Shown: positions 17,669 through 26,214 of the stretch, piece after piece
Numbering within the stretch: position 1 is the stretch's first letter
Layout: each line of letters starts with the position of its first letter
Assembly (NCBI GenBank): GCA_964646815.1
Contig: CAZYFH010000002.1
Coordinates: 124,001-188,000, forward strand
Source of the DNA: CAZYFH01 sp964646815
GTDB lineage: Bacteria; Acidobacteriota; Vicinamibacteria; Vicinamibacterales; UBA8438
Direction: 5' to 3'
Length of the DNA: 64,000 bases
Program-made: the position numbers and the translations under genes
Notes under the pieces: model-generated
Told to the model about the DNA's origin: nothing
Databases searched by the model: none
Seen by the model: the letters and a program-made list of their open reading frames with translations, nothing else

Positions 17669-18673
17669 ATGAACACGGGACCGAGCCTCGCGAGGGTGGC
17701 CATCATCGTTGCGGCGACGATACCACTCGTCTCCTGCGCATTCTTCGACGAGCTCACCGCCATGCGCACCTTTAAGGAGGCCAATACGGAGTACGGACGG
17801 GCCAACTACGACAGGGCCATCGAGGAGTACGAGGAGGTGCTCGCATTGATCCCCGAGGATTCGGAAAGCGAGCTGGCGAGACAGATGACCTCGTCCTATT
17901 TCTACATCGGGAACAGTTACGACAACCTGTACAAGCCGGCGCTTCGCGGCGAAGCCGACAACGAGGCCTTTCTCGACCATGCTATCGAGTACTACCGGCT
18001 GGCGGCCGATCGAATTCCCGATCCGTCACTCAAGAAGCTGTCGATGCAGTATCTCGTTGCAGCGTATGGCGCGGACCGCAAGAACGACCCAAGCTCGTCC
18101 GAACCCATCCTTCGTGAAATGATTCAGCTCGACCCGTCGGACCCCGACAACTACTTCGCGCTCGCTCGGCTCTACGAGGAGGCCGGCCTGTTCGAGGATG
18201 CCGAGGTAGTCATGCTCGAGGTCCGGAACCTGCGACCGGAAGACCCGACGGTCTACCTGCAGCTCGCGGGCTTTTACAATCGAGCCGGCGACTTCGAGCG
18301 CACGATCGAGCAGCTCGAGCAACGTGCGACCATCGAGCCAGACAACCCGGAGGCCTACTACACCATCTCGACGTACTACTGGGAGAAAGCGTTCCGTGAC
18401 TTCCGGATCACCCAGGACGTGAAGGCCGAGTATGTGATGGCTGGTCTCGACGCCGTCGATCGCGCCATTGGGCTGAATGACCGCTACGTTGACGCGCTGG
18501 TCTACAAGAACATCCTGCTCCGTATGCAGGCTAATATGATCACATGTGAAGACACGGGCGACACTGAGTGCATCGAGGGACAGAGCGCTCTTATCGACGA
18601 AGCGGACGAGCTTCGGGACCGCGCGGAACAGCTCCAGGAAGACGCGCGGGGCGGCGGCGCGGCCGGTCAGTAG
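17669..18673 (+). CDS. Tetratricopeptide-repeat lipoprotein
   Basis: The 334-residue protein starts with a lipoprotein signal peptide, MNTGPSLARVAIIVAATI, with lipobox LVSC and Cys at about residue 23. The mature protein contains TPR units, for example ANTEYGRANYDRAIEEYEEV, DPDNYFALARLYEEAGLFED and NPEAYYTISTYYWEKAFRD. TPR lipoproteins scaffold envelope complexes. Its position facing a TonB/ExbBD operon suggests an envelope role, but no partner can be named. A strong intrinsic terminator follows at 18707-18742. Confidence 0.85.
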   Translation: MNTGPSLARVAIIVAATIPLVSCAFFDELTAMRTFKEANTEYGRANYDRAIEEYEEVLALIPEDSESELARQMTSSYFYIGNSYDNLYKPALRGEADNEAFLDHAIEYYRLAADRIPDPSLKKLSMQYLVAAYGADRKNDPSSSEPILREMIQLDPSDPDNYFALARLYEEAGLFEDAEVVMLEVRNLRPEDPTVYLQLAGFYNRAGDFERTIEQLEQRATIEPDNPEAYYTISTYYWEKAFRDFRITQDVKAEYVMAGLDAVDRAIGLNDRYVDALVYKNILLRMQANMITCEDTGDTECIEGQSALIDEADELRDRAEQLQEDARGGGAAGQ

Positions 18674-18706
18674 ACGGCATTGTTCCATACTGGCGGGGGA
18701 ACACCC

Positions 18707-18742
18707 GGGCCGGCCGCTCGCACGAGCGACCGGCCCTTTCTT
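18707..18742 (+). terminator. Intrinsic terminator of the TPR lipoprotein gene
   Basis: A GC-rich hairpin (GGGCCGG and CGCTCG arms closing on ACCGGCCC) is followed by TTTCTT. Confidence 0.85.
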
Positions 18743-18837
18743 CGTGTGTCCGGCGATACTCCGTGGCTGCTCGGAGCAGCACCGTGGACGTTTCCCCCAC
18801 GCCCGGTGTCAACCGCGACAGGCTCGGCCCGGTACAT

Positions 18838-18876
18838 AAAAAAAAGGGCCGGGGTTCCGCGTGGAACTCCCGGCCC
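18838..18876 (-). terminator. Intrinsic terminator of the tonB-exbBD operon
   Basis: Read on the minus strand, a long hairpin (GGGCCGGGAGTTCC paired with GGAACCCCGGCCC) is followed by eight T residues. It lies just after the last exbD gene. Confidence 0.9.
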
Positions 18877-18897
18877 CTGAATCAGATCCCAAGCCCG

Positions 18898-19362
18898 TCA
18901 GAGGGCCTGAGCACCAGCGGCACGACGCATCCCTTCGGTGACGATCCCGACCTTTTCAACACCAGCACCTCGCGCGGCGTCGATCACGTCGATGATTTCC
19001 CCGTAGGTCAACGACCCCGCACCGGCGATGAACATCGTCTTGTCGCGGCGGGTCTCGAAGATCGACCGCAAGTCGGACTGCAGCGTGCTGATACTCATCG
19101 GCTGCTGGTTGACCGAGATCCGCCGATCAGCTGTGTACTCGAGCACGATCTGAGTGCTGTCGGTCGCCGCCTGTTGCGAGCTTTGCGTCTCAAGCGGCAG
19201 GTTAATGTCAAGGCCCCGCTGTCCGAGCGGCAACGCGGCCAGGAAGATGACGATCAGCACCAGCAGAACGTCGATGAACGGCGTGATGTTGATATCCGAA
19301 TTCGAAGCTAATGCTTTCGCTGCGATGACCTGCTCGGCGCCGTGATGTTTCTTACGTGACAT
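18898..19362 (-). CDS. exbD: Biopolymer transport protein ExbD/TolR (second copy)
   Basis: This 154-residue protein has one N-terminal membrane helix with the essential Asp in NITPFIDVLLVLIVIFLAA, followed by a periplasmic domain. ExbD/TolR proteins sit inside the ExbB pentamer and use proton flow to energise TonB. It follows the first exbD by two bases and ends the operon before a strong terminator. Tandem exbD genes probably provide the two ExbD chains of a heterodimer or serve different partners. Confidence 0.92.
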   Translation of the reverse strand: MSRKKHHGAEQVIAAKALASNSDINITPFIDVLLVLIVIFLAALPLGQRGLDINLPLETQSSQQAATDSTQIVLEYTADRRISVNQQPMSISTLQSDLRSIFETRRDKTMFIAGAGSLTYGEIIDVIDAARGAGVEKVGIVTEGMRRAAGAQAL

Positions 19363-19364
19363 GA

Positions 19365-19796
19365 TCAGCCCCCGGCCCCGGTACCGATGTCACGCTCGGT
19401 AATTAACCCGATGTCCTCGATCCCCGCCCGCTGGAGCTGGTCCATCAAGGACATCACGGAAGAGTACTGGGCGGTCACATCGGCCTTGATTAGCAGGATC
19501 CGTTCGAACTTGCGATCCAGTGCACGATTGATGGAATTGAGCAGTTCAGACTCAGGTGTCGCAACGTTGTCCACGAAGTAGCGGCCGTCGGACGTGACGG
19601 CGATGACGGTGTTGTCATCGTTGTCCGGCTTGTCGCTCGTGTTAGCAGCATCCGGCAGCGTCAACTGAACGCCGGCCGTCAACAGCGGCGCGATTAGCAT
19701 GACGATGATCAACAAGACCAACATCACATCGGCGAGCGGCGTGATGTTGATCTCTGAATTGAGCCCGCCAGATTTCTCGCCAACCTGCATTCCCAT
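19365..19796 (-). CDS. exbD: Biopolymer transport protein ExbD/TolR (first copy)
   Basis: The 143-residue protein shows the same layout: a short cytoplasmic tail, one membrane helix with the conserved Asp (INITPLADVMLVLLIIVMLI) and a periplasmic domain ending in AGIEDIGLITERD. It lies between exbB and the second exbD with short spacers. It would form the proton channel with ExbB. Confidence 0.93.
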   Translation of the reverse strand: MGMQVGEKSGGLNSEINITPLADVMLVLLIIVMLIAPLLTAGVQLTLPDAANTSDKPDNDDNTVIAVTSDGRYFVDNVATPESELLNSINRALDRKFERILLIKADVTAQYSSVMSLMDQLQRAGIEDIGLITERDIGTGAGG

Positions 19797-19829
19797 GGTG
19801 AAGAACCCTCCTCAACCCTCTGTGGCGAG

Positions 19830-20504
19830 CTACGCTTTCTTGATGAAGTAATCGATCATCTCCGTCGACGAGTTGTCCATCTCGACGGTGAAGAACTCGA
19901 TACGCCCCTGCAGATAGTTGTAGAACCAGACGGCCGGGATAGCGACAACGAGCCCGAACGCGGTCCCAACGAGCGCCTCTGAAATTCCTCCCGACACGGC
20001 ACCCAGACCACCCGACCCGGTGGCGGCGATGCCCTGGAACGCGTTGATGACACCGAACGTCGTCGCGAGCAACCCGACGAACACCGCGGTGGAACCGATG
20101 GTTGCCAGCGCCCCCATCCCTCTTTTGAGGTCTGAGGAAGTCAGCGCGGCTGCGCGCTGGATTGAGCGGCGGACGGCGTCGACGACATCGTCTTTTTCTA
20201 GCTGCACGCCTGTATCCACCTGGAACTGGTATTCCTGGAGGCCCGCCAAGATGACCTTGCCAAGGTGGCTGTATCGGTAGGTCTTCGACTGCGACGCCGA
20301 AATCGCGTCCTTGAGCTTGCCGTCCTTGAGGTGTTTCGCCACCTGCGGCGCGAGCAGCATCGACTGCTTCTTAGCCTGGAGGAACGTGAACAAGCGTTCG
20401 AAGAAGACGCCGACCGACCACATCGACATGACGGCGAGCAGAAACATGAGCGACTTGACCAGAAAACTCATCTGGTCCCACATTTCGAGAAAATCAATCT
20501 GCAT
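19830..20504 (-). CDS. exbB: MotA/TolQ/ExbB proton-channel family protein
   Basis: This 224-residue inner-membrane protein has a first membrane helix (LVKSLMFLLAVMSMWSVGVFF) and a C-terminal helical pair. The pair includes the family signature GLLATTFGVINAFQGIA and FGLVVAIPAVWFYNYL. ExbB forms the pentameric stator with ExbD. A GGGAGGC ribosome site precedes the ATG. It is the second gene of the tonB-exbB-exbD-exbD operon. Confidence 0.94.
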   Translation of the reverse strand: MQIDFLEMWDQMSFLVKSLMFLLAVMSMWSVGVFFERLFTFLQAKKQSMLLAPQVAKHLKDGKLKDAISASQSKTYRYSHLGKVILAGLQEYQFQVDTGVQLEKDDVVDAVRRSIQRAAALTSSDLKRGMGALATIGSTAVFVGLLATTFGVINAFQGIAATGSGGLGAVSGGISEALVGTAFGLVVAIPAVWFYNYLQGRIEFFTVEMDNSSTEMIDYFIKKA

Positions 20505-20543
20505 CTGTGCCTCCCTGAGAACTCGACTGATCCGTTTCCGGGC

Positions 20544-21320
20544 CTACTGCAGCGTGAAGTTCACCGTCACTGTCATGATGACGGGGACCGGCACACCGTT
20601 CAGCAGCGTCGGCGTGTACTGCCACTGCTGCACCGCCGTTATTGCCGCCTCGTCGAGCAGCGGCACCGAGCGCAGCACGTTGACCTGTGTCACGGAACCC
20701 GTGGGCCCGATGATCGCCTCGAGAATGACGACACCCTGCACGCGGGCCGCGCGGGCCACCTCCGGATAGGTCGGCGGGACGTCGCGCGTCTTCGTGGGCG
20801 GGCTGATGTTTCCGCCGACACGAACCGGCTCCGGCGGCGGCGGCGGCGGCGGCGGCGCCGACGGCAACCCGCCGACGATTCCGCCCACGACCCCACCTGC
20901 AACGCCACCCTCGACACCGCGCACTTCGGACAGGTCGAAGCCCGTTTCTTCGACGATTTCTTCCGGCGCGGCGATGGGGGCGGCGTTCGGATTCACGTCG
21001 ATGACCGGCGGCGGTGCCGCCTCGGCCGCCGCGGGCGGCGGGGGTGGCGGCGGGGGTGGCGGCGGCGGCGGCGCCGCCACGAACGCCATCATCGAACTGG
21101 GCGTCGGCAATGCATCGACGGCCATGAGCGGCACGATCACGACGGCACCGATCACGGCCACGTGGGCGGCGATCGACACTGGCACCGTGTACCAACTCTT
21201 GCTGCCGAGTGAAATCGACGGATTCGACACCTCACCGAACATCGCGATCTCGACCTTCTTTGGCTCAACCTTCTTTACGGGTGCCGGCTGTGTTGCAGTC
21301 TTTTCTTTCGTGTCCGCCAC
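20544..21320 (-). CDS. tonB: TonB-like energy transducer
   Basis: The 258-residue protein has a cytoplasmic N terminus, one membrane anchor (YTVPVSIAAHVAVIGAVVIV), a proline-rich periplasmic spacer with a run of about eleven prolines, and a C-terminal TonB domain. The C-terminal domain contains PPTYPEVARAARVQGVVILE and ends in the usual beta-strand pattern. TonB couples the ExbBD proton channel to outer-membrane receptors for uptake. The gene heads the operon and is preceded by a near-consensus promoter at 21370-21397. Confidence 0.94.
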   Translation of the reverse strand: MADTKEKTATQPAPVKKVEPKKVEIAMFGEVSNPSISLGSKSWYTVPVSIAAHVAVIGAVVIVPLMAVDALPTPSSMMAFVAAPPPPPPPPPPPPPAAAEAAPPPVIDVNPNAAPIAAPEEIVEETGFDLSEVRGVEGGVAGGVVGGIVGGLPSAPPPPPPPPEPVRVGGNISPPTKTRDVPPTYPEVARAARVQGVVILEAIIGPTGSVTQVNVLRSVPLLDEAAITAVQQWQYTPTLLNGVPVPVIMTVTVNFTLQ

Positions 21321-21369
21321 GGGTCCCCCTCGGCCTGCGCTAAGCGCGGCCGCCGTCTCAGGAGCGTCG

Positions 21370-21397
21370 ATTATAGCAGGCCAAAAACCGGTGTCAA
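21370..21397 (-). promoter_or_regulatory. Consensus promoter of the tonB-exbBD operon
   Basis: On the minus strand TTGACA (21392-21397) and TATAAT (21370-21375) are both perfect, separated by 16 bases. The leader to the tonB ATG is about 43 bases. Confidence 0.85.
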
Positions 21398-21599
21398 CGA
21401 ACCGAACCGCTCGATCGCTTCATCCTTAATTCAACACTAATCAGGCAAAAAAGGTCAGTTCTGTCAACGACTTGGGCGAACTTTACGCGTCGGCTCCAAT
21501 ACTGCTGGAACGGTCTCGCTCACTTTGGGACCGCGCGCGAAAAGGGAGCATCGTACCCGCACCACTGGCGTCAGTCAATCACGATGTTCATCTGGGGAA

Positions 21600-23708
21600 T
21601 TAGCTCATCCAGGACACCACGAGCGGGGCGAAGATGACCGCGACGATCGTCATCAGCTTGATCAGGATGTTGAGGCTCGGTCCCGAGGTGTCCTTGAACG
21701 GGTCCCCGACGGTGTCGCCGATGACGGCCGCCTTGTGCGGCTCCGACCCCTTGCCGCCGTGGTGCCCTTCCTCGATGTATTTCTTTGCGTTGTCCCACAC
21801 CCCACCGGCGTTGGCCATCATCAGCGCCATGAGCACACCAGTGACGAGCGCGCCCGCGAGGAGGCCTCCGAGCCCGGAGATGCCGAGCAGGAACCCGGTG
21901 AAGACTGGCGCCGACACGGCAATGAGTCCGGGCATGATCATCTCGCGGATCGCCGATTTCGTCGAGATCGCGACGCACCGCGCCGAATCGGGCTCGGCCT
22001 TCCCCTCCATCAATCCGGTGATTTCCTTAAACTGGCGCCGGACCTCCTCGATCATGGCGTTCGCCGACCGGCCTACGGCGTTCATGGTCAAGGCGGAAAA
22101 GAGGAACGGCAGCATGCCGCCGAGCAACATGCCAAGCAGCACGTTGGGGTTGTCGAGCGCCAGGCTGAGATAACTCGGGTCGAACACGTCCGGGCCACCC
22201 GCGTCGGCGACGGCCGCGTCCGACTCCTGTCGAAACGTGCTGAAGAGCGCCAACGCTGTTAGCGCTGCCGACCCGATCGCGAACCCTTTGCCCATTGCAG
22301 CCGTGGTGTTGCCGACCGCGTCGAGCGCGTCGGTCCGCTCCCGAACGAACGGCTCACACTTGCTCATTTCGGCGATACCGCCCGCGTTGTCGGCGACAGG
22401 ACCGTATGCGTCGACGCCGAGGCTGATGCCGAGTGTGGATAGCATGCCAACGGCGGCGATCGCGATGCCGTAGAGTTCGGCGAACGCATAACTCGCGAAG
22501 ATGGCGATGCAGATGACCACAATCGGGAGGGCACACGACATCATGCCGACGCCCAGCCCGGCGATGATGTTGGTGGCCGGACCGGTCTCCGACTGCTGCG
22601 CGATGCGGTGTGCCGGTGGCTTGTCCTTCCCCGTGTAGTACTCCGTCAGCCGGCCGATCGTGACGCCCGCCACGACCCCGAACACCACGCACCACAGCAC
22701 CGCGAACGGGATCTCGAGCAGCGCAACGAGCACGAAGGCCCCGATGAACACGAGCAGCGACGCCACCAGGAGGCCTCGCTCGAGGGCCGTCCCGATCTTG
22801 CGTTCGTCGTCGGTCTTGACGACGAACGTGCCCAGGATCGACGCGACGATGCCGACTCCGGCGAGCAGGATCGGGAAGAGCACGAGGTTACTCTGGAGCG
22901 TCCCGAACGCTGCCTCGTCGACCCCCCACAGTGCAAAGGCCGCAGGTGCGCCAAGCGCCCAGGCTAGCGCGATCGACGAGATGATGCTCCCGACGTACGA
23001 TTCGAACAGATCCGCACCCATACCGGCGACATCGCCGACGTTGTCACCGACGTTGTCCGCAATCGTGGCAGGGTTTCGAGGGTCGTCCTCCGGGATGCCG
23101 GCCTCCACCTTGCCCGACAGGTCGCCAGCCACGTCCGCCGCCTTGGTGTAAATCCCGCCGCCAACACGCGCGAACAGCGCGATCGACGACGCGCCGAGCG
23201 ACAACCCGAACAGCGCTTTGATCGCGCTCGGACCCTCGCCGCGCAACCCGCCATAGGCGAAGTACAAAACCGCGATGCCGAGCGTGCCGAGCGCGACCAC
23301 GGTCAGCCCCATCACGGCGCCGCTCGAAAACGCGATCCGCAGGGCGCCCGACAAGCTCTCCGTGGCCGCTTGCGTCGTCCGGACCGCCGCCCCGGTCGCC
23401 GTCCGCATCCCAATCCAGCCGGCCGTAGCCGATAGGAGCGCGCCCACGAGAAAGCTGACCGCCGTCAGCAGCGAATTGCCAGGAAGAAACAGCCACAGGA
23501 TGACGAACATGACACCGACGAACCCGGCGAGCACGGTGTACTCGGTCCGGAGAAAAGCCATCGCGCCGGCGCGGATCAGCGCGGCAATGCGCTGCATCTG
23601 GTCGGTGCCGGCGTTCTGCCGATTGATGTTCCGGATCAGGAACAAGGCGAAGAGCGCGGCGACGACCGGCGCCCCCCAGCCCAGCACGAAAAACAGTTGT
23701 TGCTCCAT
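21600..23708 (-). CDS. hppA: Membrane-bound ion-translocating pyrophosphatase, K+-dependent type
   Basis: This 702-residue inner-membrane protein has about 16 helices. It hydrolyses pyrophosphate to pump H+ and/or Na+ out of the cytoplasm. The substrate-binding signature is present: GGGIYTKAADVAGDLSGKVE, then DDPRNPATIADNVGDNVGD. The motif VGNTTAAMGKG has Ala where K+-independent pumps carry Lys, so K+ dependence is predicted from the known rule. Whether it pumps H+ or Na+ cannot be settled by eye. It is followed by a DUF502 gene on the other side of a short spacer and appears monocistronic. Confidence 0.96.
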   Translation of the reverse strand: MEQQLFFVLGWGAPVVAALFALFLIRNINRQNAGTDQMQRIAALIRAGAMAFLRTEYTVLAGFVGVMFVILWLFLPGNSLLTAVSFLVGALLSATAGWIGMRTATGAAVRTTQAATESLSGALRIAFSSGAVMGLTVVALGTLGIAVLYFAYGGLRGEGPSAIKALFGLSLGASSIALFARVGGGIYTKAADVAGDLSGKVEAGIPEDDPRNPATIADNVGDNVGDVAGMGADLFESYVGSIISSIALAWALGAPAAFALWGVDEAAFGTLQSNLVLFPILLAGVGIVASILGTFVVKTDDERKIGTALERGLLVASLLVFIGAFVLVALLEIPFAVLWCVVFGVVAGVTIGRLTEYYTGKDKPPAHRIAQQSETGPATNIIAGLGVGMMSCALPIVVICIAIFASYAFAELYGIAIAAVGMLSTLGISLGVDAYGPVADNAGGIAEMSKCEPFVRERTDALDAVGNTTAAMGKGFAIGSAALTALALFSTFRQESDAAVADAGGPDVFDPSYLSLALDNPNVLLGMLLGGMLPFLFSALTMNAVGRSANAMIEEVRRQFKEITGLMEGKAEPDSARCVAISTKSAIREMIMPGLIAVSAPVFTGFLLGISGLGGLLAGALVTGVLMALMMANAGGVWDNAKKYIEEGHHGGKGSEPHKAAVIGDTVGDPFKDTSGPSLNILIKLMTIVAVIFAPLVVSWMS

Positions 23709-23768
23709 TCATCCCCTCACGGTCGAACAGTCAAAACTCGGTAGGTCAACGATCCCGTTTTCGATGTG

Positions 23769-24386
23769 TCAAGACGCGGTCTGTCGAAGTTTGGCGCGCT
23801 CGACACGCAGACGCGTGGACATCGCCATCCCGCCCGTCAGGAACACCTGGACACCCTCCTGTACGGTCAGCTCCGGAAAGGCCACAACCACCCGCGGATA
23901 GATGTGGATGTCACCGAAGTAAATGTGGTTGGTCGGCACGTAGACGGCGACCAACTCCTCGGGGACGCCGCGATCCTCGAGCGTGAACTCTTTCGTGAGA
24001 AATCCGAGAACCAGCCCGCGCTTGGGGTCGTCGACCAGCACGACGCGCTTGAAGCCGAGTTGGTTGTCGGGTGAGAAGGCAGCGACCAATTGCTTAACCG
24101 GTCCGTAGACCGCGCGAAACACAGGGAGCCGGAGCAAGTAGGTTTCGCCGCGCTCCAGCATGCGACGCCCGAAGACGTTTGTCGCGAGAGCGCCGACCAT
24201 CACCACGATGACGAGCAGGGTGCCCAGGCCAAGGCCCATGATCTCGCGTCCCAGCAACTGCGCGTACACCGGTCGCATGACGCGGTCGATCAGTCGAAAT
24301 AACCAGACGAACGCGGCGACGCTGATCACCAACGGCACGGTCACGACGAAACCGGCGATCAAGCTACGCCGAAGCCACTGCATCAA
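23769..24386 (-). CDS. DUF502-family membrane protein
   Basis: The 205-residue protein has two N-terminal membrane helices (LIAGFVVTVPLVISVAAFVWLF and GLGTLLVIVVMVGALATNVFG). These are followed by the DUF502 soluble domain with VYGPVKQLVAAF, FLTKEF and VYVPTNHIYFGDIHIYP. The function of this widespread bacterial and plant family is not established. It sits between uppP and hppA on the same strand, 20 bases from uppP, so it may be co-transcribed with uppP. Confidence 0.88.
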   Translation of the reverse strand: MMQWLRRSLIAGFVVTVPLVISVAAFVWLFRLIDRVMRPVYAQLLGREIMGLGLGTLLVIVVMVGALATNVFGRRMLERGETYLLRLPVFRAVYGPVKQLVAAFSPDNQLGFKRVVLVDDPKRGLVLGFLTKEFTLEDRGVPEELVAVYVPTNHIYFGDIHIYPRVVVAFPELTVQEGVQVFLTGGMAMSTRLRVERAKLRQTAS

Positions 24387-24405
24387 AATCCTCTCGCCCG
24401 GTCGG

Positions 24406-25197
24406 TCACGACCTCACGGCCCACACGAGGACCGAAGCCGCCAGGCCGAACCGGTACACTGCGAACACATCGAGCGAATAGGTCGAGACATACCGGATGA
24501 AGTACTTCACGGCCAGGTAGCCCACCACAGCCGACGATGCGATACCGATGCCAAACGTGCCCGCGGCCCCCACCGGGAGGCTCCGCCCGACAAGATCGAG
24601 TGCGGCCTTCGCCGCCGCGCCGACGATCGCCGGCACCCCGAGCAGGAACGCGAATCGCGCAGCACGATCGCGTCGAATGCCCACCAGCATCGCCACGGTG
24701 ATCACAGCGCCGGACCGCGACACCCCGGGAACGAGCGCTGCTGCCTGGGCCACCCCGAGCCCCAGCGCCTCACCCGTGCCGAGACTCGCCGCGCGTCGGT
24801 TTCGGGCGGCCCCGACACGCTCCGCCGCGAGCATGACCACAGCGCCGACCGCGAGGCTTGCGGCTGCGACCTCGGCCGTGCGGAGCGACTCCGAAATGAC
24901 GTCCGCCATCGTGAAGCCGATGACACCAATCGGCACCGTGCCGAGTGCCAGGCACCGAAGCATCCGGGCGTCATCGTCGCCGCCAGTGAACCAGGTCGCC
25001 GGCCTTGCCGCCGCGACGGCAAGCCTGGCGACGTCGCGGCGAAAGAATGCCACGACCGCGGCCAGTGTGCCGACGTGACAGGCCACATCGAATGCGACAC
25101 CCATCTCTCCGCCCACGTCCCATCCAAGAAAGGTCCGGGCCAGGATCAGGTGCGCCGAGCTAGAGATGGGCAGGAACTCGGTCAGCCCCTGGACCAT
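24406..25197 (-). CDS. uppP: Undecaprenyl-diphosphatase (bacitracin-resistance type, BacA/UppP)
   Basis: This integral membrane phosphatase recycles undecaprenyl pyrophosphate for peptidoglycan and polysaccharide synthesis. It has QGLTEFLPISSSAHL (the family motif, with Ala in place of the usual Gly) and the second motif PGVSRSGAVIT. From ATG 25197 the protein is 263 residues. The family normally has about ten more residues; the frame upstream reads LTAIQAALLG, so a CTG at 25227 overlapping the secF stop may be the true start. Confidence 0.92.
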   Translation of the reverse strand: MVQGLTEFLPISSSAHLILARTFLGWDVGGEMGVAFDVACHVGTLAAVVAFFRRDVARLAVAAARPATWFTGGDDDARMLRCLALGTVPIGVIGFTMADVISESLRTAEVAAASLAVGAVVMLAAERVGAARNRRAASLGTGEALGLGVAQAAALVPGVSRSGAVITVAMLVGIRRDRAARFAFLLGVPAIVGAAAKAALDLVGRSLPVGAAGTFGIGIASSAVVGYLAVKYFIRYVSTYSLDVFAVYRFGLAASVLVWAVRS

Positions 25198-25223
25198 CCC
25201 GAGCAGCGCGGCCTGGATGGCGG

Positions 25224-26198
25224 TCAGGACGCACGCGCCTTCCGCCGCCGCTTCGACCGCGTTGGCGGGCTGGCGAGTGTCGCCGCGGCCTTCTGCCGCT
25301 TCGCCGCCTTGCCTTCCGAGATCAAGATGGCGATCACGGCCGCGATGAAAATCGTCGAGTAGGTGCCGCTGATCACACCGATGAGCATCGTGAACGCAAA
25401 CCCGCGTAGCACCTCACCGCCCAAGACGTAGAGCGCGAGCACGGCGAACGCCGTCGTCCCCGACGTGATGATCGTCCGGGCGAGTGTCTGGTTGATGCTG
25501 GTATTGACCAAATGGTCGAACGCGTCCCGCCGCATGACGCGGAGGTTCTCGCGCACCCGGTCGAAGACGACGATCGAGTCATTCACGGAATAGCCAGTAA
25601 TGGTGAGCATCGCCGCGACAACGTTGAGCGACAGTTCGTAGCCGAAAAACATCAGCAGCGACACGGTGATGAGAATGTCATGAGCCACCGCAACCACTGC
25701 GCCGACGGCGAAGCTGAACCGGAACCGCATCGCAATGTAGATGAGGATGCCGAGCATCGCGAAGATGAACGCGTTCCTTCCGCGCTGGGTCAGCTCGCGT
25801 CCAATGAGTGGCCCGACGAGCTCTTGGTTGATCACCTCGAAATTACCGAGGTCGCCGTCATCCAGCGCCGCTCTGATGGCGTTAGCGCCCAACTCGAGGC
25901 TCGCGCCTTCCTCGGGACCCGACTGCGGCAGCCGCACCAGGACCTGGTTGTCAGCGACGGCCCCGTATTGCTGGATGTCTTTCTCATCAATGGCAGACAA
26001 CGCGTCTCGGACCGCACCCTCCGTTGTCGGCCGCTCGAACTCCACGATGATCAGCGTGCCGCCAGAGAAATCGATACCCAGCGGCAATCCATTCGCCACC
26101 ACCATCGCCAGCCCCACGGCGATGATCGCCATCGAACCGGCGAACGCGTGCCAGCGCCACTTGAGGAAGTCGAAGTTGGGTGTCTTGAAGATCGCCAT
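25224..26198 (-). CDS. secF: Protein translocase subunit SecF
   Basis: SecF, with SecD and YajC, uses the proton motive force to help pull preproteins out of the SecYEG channel. The 324-residue protein has six membrane helices. The periplasmic domain follows the signature GIDFSGGTLIIVEF, and the C-terminal region has the RND-like TITGYSVNDSIVVFDRVREN motif. It lies 16 bases after secD and overlaps the probable start of uppP. Confidence 0.96.
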   Translation of the reverse strand: MAIFKTPNFDFLKWRWHAFAGSMAIIAVGLAMVVANGLPLGIDFSGGTLIIVEFERPTTEGAVRDALSAIDEKDIQQYGAVADNQVLVRLPQSGPEEGASLELGANAIRAALDDGDLGNFEVINQELVGPLIGRELTQRGRNAFIFAMLGILIYIAMRFRFSFAVGAVVAVAHDILITVSLLMFFGYELSLNVVAAMLTITGYSVNDSIVVFDRVRENLRVMRRDAFDHLVNTSINQTLARTIITSGTTAFAVLALYVLGGEVLRGFAFTMLIGVISGTYSTIFIAAVIAILISEGKAAKRQKAAATLASPPTRSKRRRKARAS

Positions 26199-26214
26199 GG
26201 AAGCCGCGTCGCCT

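Noticed and set aside
18568..19311. 247-codon plus-strand frame spanning two terminators
   Set aside because: It crosses both intrinsic terminators and lies opposite exbD.
20821..21081. Run of GGC/CGG triplets, a possible tandem repeat or CRISPR-like array
   Set aside because: It encodes the proline-rich spacer of TonB on the minus strand; no spacers or direct repeats of CRISPR type occur anywhere in the window.
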